Source of the DNA: CAZSNT01 sp964607765 | GTDB lineage: Bacteria > Verrucomicrobiota > Lentisphaeria > Oligosphaerales > JABHEG01 | Length of the DNA stretch: 14,136 nt | Reading direction: 5' to 3' | Assembly (NCBI GenBank): GCA_964607765.1 | Contig: CAZSNT010000223.1 | Coordinates: 1 to 14,136, forward strand | Shown: positions 1 to 11,398 of the stretch, piece by piece | Numbering within the stretch: position 1 is the first letter of the stretch | Layout of the letters: each line of letters opens with the position of its first letter | Notes under the pieces: model-generated | Seen by the model: the letters and a program-made list of their open reading frames with translations, nothing else | Databases searched by the model: none | Told to the model about the DNA's origin: nothing | Made by a program: the position numbers and the translations under genes

Positions 1-58
1 CTAAATGTCAGTGGGTATGACGCTTTCATTTTCTCATTTTGAAGTTGACACTACCCTG
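1..58. other. AT-rich patch, possible insertion-sequence end
   Basis: These first bases are much richer in A and T than anything else in the window. They carry TGTCA (6-10) and its inverse TGACA (46-50), with T-rich runs between. Composition changes abruptly to GC-rich after about position 58. Short AT-rich ends bounded by TGTCA-like inverted repeats resemble the termini of some IS21-family elements, but no transposase gene is in the window, so this is only a suggestion. It could equally be the promoter region of a gene to the left. Confidence 0.25.
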
Positions 59-137
59 GCATGCCCGGCAGCAGAAGCCGCTCAGGTAAGAGGGGCGGCA
101 AAGCCAGCAACGCAGCCGAGCCCCTCTCGGTCCGTTC

Positions 138-250
138 ACCGTCCGGTCCTCTGCCGGCCAGCGTACTGTACCACCCGCTTCCCTGCAGACCACCGGCCCG
201 GGAAACCGCTGCCTCCGGGGGGTGGAACAGGACAGGGCGCACCGGACGGT
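138..250. repeat. Spaced 10-base inverted repeat
   Basis: ACCGTCCGGT at 138-147 is the exact reverse complement of ACCGGACGGT at 241-250. The sequence between is GC-rich and non-coding in appearance, with further short complementary blocks such as CCACCC and GGGGTGG. It may be part of a structured repeat, but a 10-base match over about 100 bases of GC-rich DNA can occur by chance. Confidence 0.3.
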
Positions 251-438
251 CAGGGACGACCGGCCCTCCAGCAGTCAGGGGTCGCCAACGCGCGGCGTCG
301 GTCGGTGCAGATGGCCAGGTACGCGTCCTGGGCTTCCGGGCTGAGGAACGAGCGACAGACGAGGTCGGTGAGGCGGGTGTGCTGCCGTGCCTCTGGATAG
401 AGCGGAACGACAAGGACACCCGGCTCGGGAGAGCCGGG
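250..438 (-). pseudogene. C-terminal coding remnant, unknown protein
   Basis: One reverse frame stays open for 62 codons, from just after a TAG at 439-441 to a TGA at 250-252, and has no usable ATG or GTG start. It includes LYPEARQHTRLTDLVCRSFL followed by SPEAQDAYLAICTDRRRALA. Third codon positions are strongly G or C, as in the real genes here, and the residue mix looks protein-like. The first eight or so codons (PGSPEPGV) come from a hairpin at 419-438, which suggests a repeat inserted into or replaced the 5' part of a gene. I do not recognise the family. The alternative is a chance open frame in GC-rich DNA. Confidence 0.4.
419..438. repeat. 8-base-pair hairpin with GGGA loop
   Basis: CCCGGCTC (419-426) and GAGCCGGG (431-438) are perfectly complementary around a GGGA loop, which is a GNRA tetraloop if the plus strand is transcribed. 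It forms the upstream edge of the reverse-strand coding remnant and creates the in-frame TAG just beyond it. There is no T-run on either side, so it does not look like an intrinsic terminator. A dispersed palindromic repeat is more likely. Confidence 0.55.
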
Positions 439-509
439 CTACGGGGGAACGGCGCTGTCTAAGATAGGGGTCAAGAAGTCGTCGCACGTGGCCCTGCGAC
501 CCCACCCAC

Positions 510-542
510 CTCGCTCACCCACGGCACAAGGCCGTGGGGGTC
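510..542. repeat. 33-base hairpin repeat, copy A
   Basis: This copy matches 9871-9903 at 30 of 33 bases in the same orientation. CCCACGGC (518-525) pairs with GCCGTGGG (531-538) around loop ACAAG. Two of the three differences are G524 and C532, which face each other in the stem; the other copy has A and T there, so pairing is kept. It lies about 95 bases downstream of the gltD stop, but without a T-run it is not a typical intrinsic terminator. Confidence 0.8.
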
Positions 543-636
543 GTTTCACGGCTTATCTATGGCGCCATTTCGGGCTACAGGGGCTACCTCTTTAGCGCCT
601 CCAGGGGATGGGCGCGAGCGGGCGCAAGGCGAAGCC
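543..636. other. Non-coding tail after gltD
   Basis: I see no gene here. There is a tandem GGGCTAC (572-578 and 581-587) and a weak 5-base stem between GGCGC (561-565) and GCGCC (595-599). Neither is followed by a T-run in the gltD direction, so no terminator for gltBD can be assigned. Confidence 0.4.
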
Positions 637-2062
637 CTAGCCGTCCTGTGTGCTCAGATATTCGTGGATGTGGAAGGCGGCTTTGCGGCCGTCGGCGATG
701 GCGCGCACGACCAGGGACTGGCCGCGGGCGATGTCGCCACCCGAGAAGATGCCCGGCACAGTGGTCATGTGATTGTCGCCCACCTTGATGTTGCCGCGTG
801 CATCGCGGCCCAGCCCCAGGTCGTCGTACATGGGATTGGGGGCTGGCCCGACGAAACCCATAGCGAGCAACACCAGCTGCGCCGGCACAGTGCGCTCGGT
901 GTCTTCTCGTGGCGTGAAGCTGAGTCGGCCGCCGTCGGTGGTGACGTCCATGTCAACCAGCACGGCCTCGGTGAGCTTGCCGTCACTGCCGCGGAATTCG
1001 CTGACGGAAGCGCTCCAAATCCGCTCGCCGCCCTCCTTGTGGCTGCTGGAAGTGCGCAGCTTCACGGGCCACAGCGGCCAGGGCGTGGAGTCGTCCCTGC
1101 TGTCTGGCGGCTTGGGCAGGATCTCGATCTGGGTGACGCTCTTCGCGCCCTGACGCAGTGAGGTGCCGACACAGTCCGAGCCGGTGTCGCCGCCGCCGAT
1201 GACCATGACATCCTTGCCCTCGGCGCTGATCATCTGCTCGGCAGGGACGCTCTCGCCGGAGACGAGACGGTTCTGACAGGTCAGGAAATCCATGGCGAAA
1301 TGGATGCCGTCGAGCTCACGTCCCGGTGCGTTCAGGTTCCGCGGCTCGCGCGCACCACCGGTCAGGCAGATCGCATCGAAGCGGTTCTGGAGGAACCGGT
1401 AGGACACGTCCTCGCCAACGGTTACGTTCATCTCGAACCGGACGCCTTCCTCGGCCATCAGGTTGGTACGTCGCTCAACGACGCACTTTTCCAGTTTGAA
1501 GTCAGGGATGCCGTAGCGCAAGATCCCGCCAGGCTGCTGGGCTTGGTCGAACACAGTGACCTCGTGGCCTATATGATTCAGCGTATCGGCCGCGGCCAAT
1601 CCGGCGGGCCCGGCGCCGACCACAGCCACCTTCTTGCCGGTGCGCTGCTCGGGCGGCTCCGGACCGAAGTAGCCGCGCTCGAACCCTTTCTCGATGACCG
1701 CCAGTTCGATCAGACGGATCGTGACAGGGCTCTCTTCACTGAACTCGAGCACGCACGCGGCCTCGCACGGGGCGGGGCAGATACGCCCAGTGAACTCCGG
1801 GAAATTGTTCGTGGCAAGCAGCACGTCGAGCGCTTCCTGCCAGCGTCCCTCGTAAACCAGGTGGTTGAACTCCGGGATCACGTTCTCGACCGGACACCCG
1901 GCGCCGTGGCAGAACGGGATACCGCACGCCATGCAGCGCCCCGCCTGCCGAAACAGCTCGTCACCGGTCAACTCGTGCTCCACCGCGCGGTAATCCCGCA
2001 GCCGTTCCTCTATGGATCGGTACCCGGGTTCCCGGCGTGGAAACTCCAAAAATCCACCGACC

Positions 2063-2070
<8 letters not shown>
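637..2070 (-). CDS. gltD: Glutamate synthase small subunit
   Basis: This 477-residue cytosolic flavoprotein takes electrons from NADPH onto FAD and passes them through iron-sulfur clusters to the large subunit for glutamate synthesis. The N-terminal region carries the cluster cysteines C46, C49, C54, C59 and C98, C102, C106. An FAD dinucleotide fold follows (VVGAGPAG, about 150-157), then an NADPH-binding fold (IGGGDTG, about 291-297). A C-terminal FAD motif reads GIFSGGDIARG followed by VRAIADGRKAA. Length is normal for the family (about 470-490). The ATG overlaps the gltB stop by 8 bases (ATGGGTAA) and is preceded by a GAGG ribosome site, so the subunits are very probably translationally coupled. 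All key motifs are intact. Confidence 0.97.
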
Positions 2071-6622
<4,552 letters not shown>

Positions 6623-6745
6623 CTGTCAGTATCCTGATTGTTCTGGCATTTCGAGCCGGGCACACATCCGCTGTACGTGCCGCGCGCGGGTCTCCTGCCC
6701 AGACAATCCGCACTACAGAACGCCGCGAACGGCCCAAAACCTGTT

Positions 6746-6774
6746 ACTATAGCGGCTTTCGGGCAGAGTTCTAT
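6746..6774 (-). promoter_or_regulatory. Possible gltB promoter
   Basis: On the reverse strand TATAGT (6746-6751) matches a sigma-70 -10 box at five of six positions, but the best -35 about 16-17 bases away (TAGAAC or ATAGAA) is poor. The implied leader would be a little over 110 bases. A good TTGACA (6810-6815) is 58 bases from it, too far to pair. No convincing sigma-54 site was found. This is a tentative call. Confidence 0.25.
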
Positions 6775-6809
6775 CCGGTCACTTGGCGCGCGCCCCAACC
6801 GGCCGCTAT
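6749..6809. repeat. Nested inverted repeats between gltB and its divergent neighbour
   Basis: ATAGCGGC (6749-6756) is the exact inverse of GCCGCTAT (6802-6809). Inside lies CCGGT (6775-6779) against ACCGG (6798-6802), and at the centre GGCGCGCGCC (6785-6794), a perfect 10-base palindrome. The inner two are nearly coaxial. The left arm contains the TATAGT candidate -10 for gltB. This could be an operator region or an RNA leader structure; nothing in the sequence decides between them. Confidence 0.5.
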
Positions 6810-6878
6810 TGTCAAGGCACTCGTGGTCGAGGTCGGTCACGTCCCTGATCGGTAGGCGCCCTAAACAGCAAAACCCCC

Positions 6879-9527
6879 ATGCAAGACATAGGTTCCGGCA
6901 GCATCAACACCACCGGCTTGCCCGCACTGGACCGGGTCTTGGAAGGGATTCTCCCGGGCGACAACATCGTCTGGCAGGTCGATGCAATCGCGCACTATAA
7001 AGCGCTGGTCGCCCCGTTCGCCGAAACGGCTGTGCGGAACGGGTGCCGGCTGATCTACTTCCGGTTCGCGGACCATGACGCCCTGCTGTCGGAGCAGTCG
7101 GGCGCGGAGATCCACACGTTCAGTGCACAAACCGGCTTTGAGGGCTTCATCGAGAACATCCATCGAGTCATCGAGGATGCCGGGCGTGGTGCGTTCTACG
7201 TGTTCGACTGCCTCTCCGGCCTGGCGGTGGATTGGTACTCGGATCAGATGCTCGGGAACTTCTTCTCGCTGACCTGCCCGTTCCTGTTCGAGCTCGAAAC
7301 CGTGACCTATTTCGCGGTGTTCCGCGGGCACCACTCATCCCGCGCCCTCTCCCCCATTGTGGCCACCACGCAACTGTTCCTCAATCTCTACGCGCACGGC
7401 GAGGAGCTGTTCATTCATCCCATCAAAGTGGAGGGTCGGTCCACCCCGCGCATGAACATGCTGCACCGGTGGTCCGGTCAGCAGGTGGCCGCTGTCACGT
7501 CCAGCGCGATCATTGCCCAAGTCCTGCAATGCGAGTGGGACGGCGGTATGGGAGAAGTGGCGCAGCCCGGCTTCTGGGAACGCTCACTGCTCCGCGCCGA
7601 AGACTGCCTGGCACGGACCGATCCCGCCGGACGGGCCGTGGAGGATCCCGAACAGATCCGCGAGGAACTCCTGCGAACGTGCGTGTCCCGGGACGAGCGG
7701 ATCGCGCCACTGGCCCTCAGACACCTCACACTGGCTGACGTCATCAGTGTGCGCAAACGCATGATCGGCAGCGGCCTGATCGGGGGCAAGGCCGCCGGTA
7801 TGCTGATCGCGCGTGCCATGCTGCACAACAGTGACCCGCACTATGCCACGCTGCTGGAGATGCACGACTCCTTCTACGTCGGCTCCGACGTGTTCTACAC
7901 CTTCCTCGTCCAGAACAGGATCTGGAAAGTGCGCCGAAAACAACGCAATCCGGAGACATTCCTTGAAGGTGCGGACGAGGCGCGACGTGTGATGTTCACC
8001 GGGCGCCTGCCTGACTACATTCTCAGACAGCTCGAGAACATGCTCGATTACTTCGGCCAGTCGCCGTTCATCGTGCGGTCCAGTTCCCTGCTCGAAGACA
8101 ATTTCGGAAACTCGTTCGCCGGCAAGTACGAGAGTGTGTTCTGCCCGAACCAAGGCTCGAAGCGTGTGCGCATGCAGCGGCTCCTCGCAGCGATCCGCAC
8201 GGTCTACGCGAGCACCATGAGCCGCACCGCCTTGGCATACCGGGCCGAACGGGGAATCCTCGACCAGGACGAGCAGATGGCTCTGCTGGTCCAGCGTGTC
8301 TCCGGGGCCATCTACGGCGAGCACTTCTACCCGCACGTCTCCGGGGTCGGGTTCTCGTTCAATCCCTATGCCTGGAGCGAGTATATCGACCCCAAAGCCG
8401 GTGTGGTGCGGTTGGTATTCGGGCTCGGTACACGAGCGGTCAATCGTACCGATGACGACTACACACGGATCGTGGCCTTGAACGCACCGGAACGCCGCCC
8501 CGAAGCCGACGCGGACGAAGTGGCACGCTACGCGCAACACAACGTGGACTTCATCGACCTGTCCCGGAACGAGTTCCGGACGGCTGCATTCGGAGACGTG
8601 ACCCGAGACGTTGACGAACTGCCGCTCGCCATGTTCGCGTCACCCGTCAGCAGCAGCACTCGGCGGCGGGGCACGGCCCCGGTCCTTACGTTCGACCGGC
8701 TTCTGCGCCGAACCGATTTCGCCGACAACATGCGGCAGATGCTGGGAGTTCTGGAGCAGGCGTACGGCCACCCCGTGGATGTCGAGTTCACCGTCAATTT
8801 CACCACTGGCGCGGAGTACCGCATCAATCTGCTTCAATGCCGGCCCTTGCAGACGCAGGGCGCCGAACTGATCAAGCTGCCCGAGATGGTGATCGCAGAG
8901 GAGGACCAGATCCTCGCCGCACGCTGTGCCGTGATCGGTCAGAGCCGGATCGTGGCGGTGGACCGGCTTGTTTACATCGTGCCCAAAGTGTTCGGTGAGC
9001 TTCCCGTCTCGGAGCGCTACGAGGTTGCCCGTGTCATCGGCCGAATCAACCGCGATATTCCGAAAGACGGCAGCCGGACCGTCATGCTCATCGGGCCGGG
9101 GCGCTGGGGAACGACCAGTGCGTCGCTGGGCGTGCCGGTCGACTTCAGCGAAATCAGCCGCGTCCGGATCGTGTGCGAGCTCGCCGCCATGCGGGACGAT
9201 TTCGTCCCCGACGTCTCGCTCGGCACGCATTTCCTTAATGACCTTGTCGAAATGAATGTGCTGTATATCGCGATCCTGCCCGGCAAGGTCACGGCAGCGT
9301 TCAATGATGCAGCACTGCTGGCCGCGCCGAACCGGCTTACTGAGGTCGTTCGGGGCGCGGGGCGCTGGGAGGAGTGTATCCGGGTGGTCGACGGCCCTGA
9401 CGTGTGCGCGGGCAGCGGCAACCTGACGCTCTACGCGGACTGCGTCGAGCAGAGAGTGGTGTGCTACGTGAGTCGGGACGACGGCCAGCAACGGCCCCCA
9501 CGACCTGGTGTCGGGGGAGCGCGCTGA
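6879..9527 (+). CDS. KaiC-like / PPDK-type ATP-grasp fusion protein
   Basis: An 882-residue cytosolic protein. Residues 8-200 look like a RecA/KaiC fold (TTGLPALDRVLEGILPGDNI), but where KaiC has its GKT P-loop this reads VDAIAHYKAL, so ATP binding there is probably lost. Residues about 285-660 match the N-terminal nucleotide-binding region of pyruvate phosphate dikinase and PEP synthase: IGGKAAGML (301-309), FIVRSSSLLEDNFGNSFAGK (397-416) and the closing QCRPLQ (653-658). The swivelling phosphohistidine domain and the PEP-binding barrel are absent. A further 200 residues with LIGPGRWGTTSASLG (737-751) replace them. It therefore should not be called a working PEP synthase. A phosphotransfer, regulatory or ligase-like role is possible. 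The last 15 or so residues are encoded by repeat DNA. No clear ribosome site precedes the ATG. Confidence 0.88.
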   Translation: MQDIGSGSINTTGLPALDRVLEGILPGDNIVWQVDAIAHYKALVAPFAETAVRNGCRLIYFRFADHDALLSEQSGAEIHTFSAQTGFEGFIENIHRVIEDAGRGAFYVFDCLSGLAVDWYSDQMLGNFFSLTCPFLFELETVTYFAVFRGHHSSRALSPIVATTQLFLNLYAHGEELFIHPIKVEGRSTPRMNMLHRWSGQQVAAVTSSAIIAQVLQCEWDGGMGEVAQPGFWERSLLRAEDCLARTDPAGRAVEDPEQIREELLRTCVSRDERIAPLALRHLTLADVISVRKRMIGSGLIGGKAAGMLIARAMLHNSDPHYATLLEMHDSFYVGSDVFYTFLVQNRIWKVRRKQRNPETFLEGADEARRVMFTGRLPDYILRQLENMLDYFGQSPFIVRSSSLLEDNFGNSFAGKYESVFCPNQGSKRVRMQRLLAAIRTVYASTMSRTALAYRAERGILDQDEQMALLVQRVSGAIYGEHFYPHVSGVGFSFNPYAWSEYIDPKAGVVRLVFGLGTRAVNRTDDDYTRIVALNAPERRPEADADEVARYAQHNVDFIDLSRNEFRTAAFGDVTRDVDELPLAMFASPVSSSTRRRGTAPVLTFDRLLRRTDFADNMRQMLGVLEQAYGHPVDVEFTVNFTTGAEYRINLLQCRPLQTQGAELIKLPEMVIAEEDQILAARCAVIGQSRIVAVDRLVYIVPKVFGELPVSERYEVARVIGRINRDIPKDGSRTVMLIGPGRWGTTSASLGVPVDFSEISRVRIVCELAAMRDDFVPDVSLGTHFLNDLVEMNVLYIAILPGKVTAAFNDAALLAAPNRLTEVVRGAGRWEECIRVVDGPDVCAGSGNLTLYADCVEQRVVCYVSRDDGQQRPPRPGVGGAR

Positions 9528-9735
9528 CCGCCAACAGCGGAACCCCACGACCTGGTGTCAGGGAAGCGCGCTGACCGCCAACAGCGGGACCCCCACGACC
9601 TGGTGTCGGGGAAGCGCGCTGACCGCCAACAGCGGGACCCCACGAACTTGCGTCGGGGAAGCGCGCTGACCGCCAACAGCGGGACCCCCACGACCTTGCG
9701 TCGGGGAAGCGCGCTGACCGCCAACAGCGGGACCC
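9480..9735. repeat. Tandem array of five 47-48 base units
   Basis: Five contiguous units begin with CCACGA at 9498, 9545, 9593, 9640 and 9688; a sixth starts at 9736 and is cut short. Unit lengths are 47, 48, 47, 48 and 48. A decayed copy precedes them at about 9480-9497. Each unit holds two potential stems: CGAC against GTCG flanked by C and G runs with one bulged A, and CGCTG against CAGCG around ACCGCCAA. The first three units have loop CTGGT or a near variant; later ones have CTTGC. There are no spacers, so it is not a CRISPR array. The array overlaps the 3' end of the preceding gene. Confidence 0.9.
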
Positions 9736-9790
9736 CCACGACCTTGCGTCGTGGGTGAACAAGATCGGGAGACAGTCGCGCCTTGATCGC

Positions 9791-9840
9791 CGTTCCGCCT
9801 TCTCTGCCCGGGCGCGCGCCCGGGCAGAGAAGGCGGAACG
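9791..9840. repeat. Perfect 50-base palindrome
   Basis: Bases 9791-9815 are the exact reverse complement of 9816-9840, with no unpaired centre. The inner ten bases read GGCGCGCGCC and the outer arms begin CGTTCCGCCTTCTC. Long perfect palindromes are unstable in many bacteria, so its persistence suggests recent origin or a host tolerant of cruciforms. It could stall polymerase or terminate transcription of the upstream gene, but no U-tract supports a classical intrinsic terminator. Confidence 0.95.
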
Positions 9841-9870
9841 GGGCGTGGGCTTCGCGCCGCTCTGTCTGAT

Positions 9871-9903
9871 CTCGTTCACCCACGACACAAGGTCGTGGGG
9901 GTC
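9871..9903. repeat. 33-base hairpin repeat, copy B
   Basis: Right end of the nested palindrome and same-orientation partner of the copy at 510-542. Stem CCCACGAC (9879-9886) pairs with GTCGTGGG (9892-9899) around loop ACAAG. The stem pair A9885-T9893 corresponds to G524-C532 in the other copy. The left end of the palindrome (9731-9760) is a third, inverted copy. Confidence 0.85.
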
Positions 9904-9955
9904 CCGCTCCGAGTCCCGTTTGGTGCTGACATTGGTCGCGCGCGAACGCCGTTAC

Positions 9956-9960
9956 AGGAG
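9956..9960 (+). promoter_or_regulatory. Ribosome binding site of the BNR_4-like gene
   Basis: AGGAG lies 8 bases before the ATG at 9969 and supports that start. The 53 bases between the palindrome and this site (9904-9955) show no convincing promoter. Confidence 0.8.
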
Positions 9961-9968
9961 ACCTCCGG

Positions 9969-11330
9969 ATGAAGAACCGAAGGAACCGCCTCATGCCCGC
10001 ACTTGCTCTGACCGCCTTGACTGCCTGGCCGGTCGCGGCCGCATCGACGTACCGCATCACGGCGCGATCGGCCATCGACAGTGTTCCGTCCTGGTTCCCG
10101 GTCGGGTTCTGCCTGCTGACGCACGCGGGGCAGCAGACCATTGCCTACTACAACGCCAAGCACGAAATGATCGTGGCCCGGCGTGGCCTGTCCGACAACA
10201 CCTGGCAGAAGGTGTCGCTGCCGAGCAAGGTCGGCTGGGACAGCCACAACTACATCACCATGGCTGTCGATGCGAACGGTGACCTCCACCTCTCGGGCAA
10301 CATGCACTGTGTCCCGCTCATCTACTTCCGCACTCGCACGCCCGGCGATATCACCACCTTCGAGCGCCTGCCCATGACGGGGAAGGAGGAGCAACGCTGC
10401 ACCTATCCACGCTTCCTGCAGGACGCCGACGGCAACCTCGTGTTTATGTACCGTTCGGGCGGCAGCGGCAACGGGCGCCGGTTCTTCAATGTGTACGATC
10501 CGGCGATCAAGCACTGGCGCCGGCTCCTCGACTGCCCGCTGTTCGAGGGCCAGGGCAAACGCAACGCCTACCCGAACGGGCCCGGGAAAGGCCCCGACGG
10601 GCTGTTCCACGTCGTCTGGGTCTGGCGCGACACCCCTGACTGCGCGACCAACCATCACCTCTCCTACGCCCGAAGCCGGGACTTGAAAACGTGGCAGACG
10701 GCGGCCGGCAAGCCCGTGCCGCTGCCCTTTCTGCTGGAGCATTCGGGCACGTGGGTGGACCCCATCCCCCCGCGCGGCGGCATCATCAACGGCTGTGAGA
10801 AACTCGCCTTCGACTCCCGGAACCGCCCTGTCGTCTCCTACCACAAGGCGGACGGCAACGGGAATATGCAGATCTACGTGGCGCGGTTCGAGGACGGCCA
10901 GTGGCGGACGCGCCCTGTCACGTCCTGGGATAAACCCATCGTGTTCGGCGGCGGCGGCGCCATGCCGTTCATCGGTATCCGCGTCTCCGGCCTGAAACGA
11001 CTCGACCCCGATCGGCTCTACCTTGGCTACCGGCATCGCGACTACGGCTCCGGCCGCATTGTGCTGAACGATGCCACACTCGAGCCGGTCGACGAGCCGG
11101 TCAGCGTGCCCAGAGAGACGCCCCCGGAACTCCACCGCCCCACCACCGTCTTCGACGGCATCCGCGTCAAACTGGCCGGCGACTTGGGCGCAGAGCCCGA
11201 CGCCGACACCAAATACATGCTGCGCTGGGAGACTCTGGGCGCCAACCGTGACCGGCCCCGCAAACCCCCACTTCCCCCGCCCAGCACCCTCGAACTCATC
11301 ACCTTGACCCGGGTCGGGCCCAAGAGATAG
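9969..11330 (+). CDS. Secreted BNR_4-like beta-propeller protein
   Basis: A 453-residue protein with a signal peptide: basic MKNRRNR, a hydrophobic stretch, and a likely cleavage after AAA near residue 25, so it is exported. The body has the repeating short-strand pattern of a beta-propeller, with YLGYRHRD- and WQTAAGKP-type blades. The conserved block GWDSHNYITMAVDANGDLHL (89-108) then GNMHCVPLIYF (110-120), followed by YPRFLQDADGNLVFMYRSG (146-164), is characteristic of BNR_4 proteins, a family that includes seven-bladed polysaccharide lyases of the ulvan-lyase type. H93, H107 and H113 are candidates for active-site or structural residues. A carbohydrate-binding or lyase role is inferred; the substrate cannot be read. 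A signal of plain export is clear, but no lipoprotein cysteine follows it. The proline-rich C-terminus (430-438) is probably a tail. It stands alone, convergent with the next operon. Confidence 0.87.
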   Translation: MKNRRNRLMPALALTALTAWPVAAASTYRITARSAIDSVPSWFPVGFCLLTHAGQQTIAYYNAKHEMIVARRGLSDNTWQKVSLPSKVGWDSHNYITMAVDANGDLHLSGNMHCVPLIYFRTRTPGDITTFERLPMTGKEEQRCTYPRFLQDADGNLVFMYRSGGSGNGRRFFNVYDPAIKHWRRLLDCPLFEGQGKRNAYPNGPGKGPDGLFHVVWVWRDTPDCATNHHLSYARSRDLKTWQTAAGKPVPLPFLLEHSGTWVDPIPPRGGIINGCEKLAFDSRNRPVVSYHKADGNGNMQIYVARFEDGQWRTRPVTSWDKPIVFGGGGAMPFIGIRVSGLKRLDPDRLYLGYRHRDYGSGRIVLNDATLEPVDEPVSVPRETPPELHRPTTVFDGIRVKLAGDLGAEPDADTKYMLRWETLGANRDRPRKPPLPPPSTLELITLTRVGPKR

Positions 11331-11398
11331 CCCGGATCGGGCAGGCCCTGCGCCGCTGACCGCATGTTGGGCCAGCTACACCGGTCGCGCCCACCGGC

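Larger units (their letters stand above)
9731..9903. repeat. 173-base nested palindromic element
   Basis: The outer 30 bases (9731-9760 and 9874-9903) are inverted copies matching at 29 of 30 positions. Each contains its own hairpin: CCCACGAC / loop / GTCGTGGG at 9735-9755 and 9879-9899. The centre is a perfect 50-base palindrome (9791-9840) that starts CGTTCCGCCT and has no spacer. The outer repeats and the central palindrome share almost the same symmetry centre (about 9816-9817), so the whole block can extrude as one cruciform or fold as a long RNA stem. The flanks between them are only loosely complementary. No T-run follows either arm. Confidence 0.9.

Noticed and set aside
5..505. Several overlapping small open frames in the left region
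   Set aside because: They are low-complexity, proline- and arginine-rich readings with no start context. Only the reverse frame at 250-438 looks protein-like.
6879..9527. Calling the gene phosphoenolpyruvate synthase (ppsA) or ppdK
   Set aside because: The phosphohistidine swivelling domain and the PEP-binding barrel are missing, so the reaction could not be completed by this protein alone.
9498..9755. CRISPR array
   Set aside because: The units are contiguous 47-48 base tandem repeats with no variable spacers, and no cas gene is present.
9555..9758. Small repetitive protein encoded by the array
   Set aside because: The frame shifts between 47- and 48-base units, so the peptide changes register (ADRQQRDP to ALTANSGTP). 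There is no ribosome site. It is a by-product of the DNA repeat.
9876..11135. Reverse open frame of 419 codons
   Set aside because: It is antisense to the BNR_4-like gene, which has a signal peptide, a ribosome site and family motifs.
11330..11342. Terminator between the convergent BNR_4-like gene and the permease gene
   Set aside because: GCCCG/CGGGC around GAT is only a 5-base stem starting at the stop codon, and no T-run follows in either direction.
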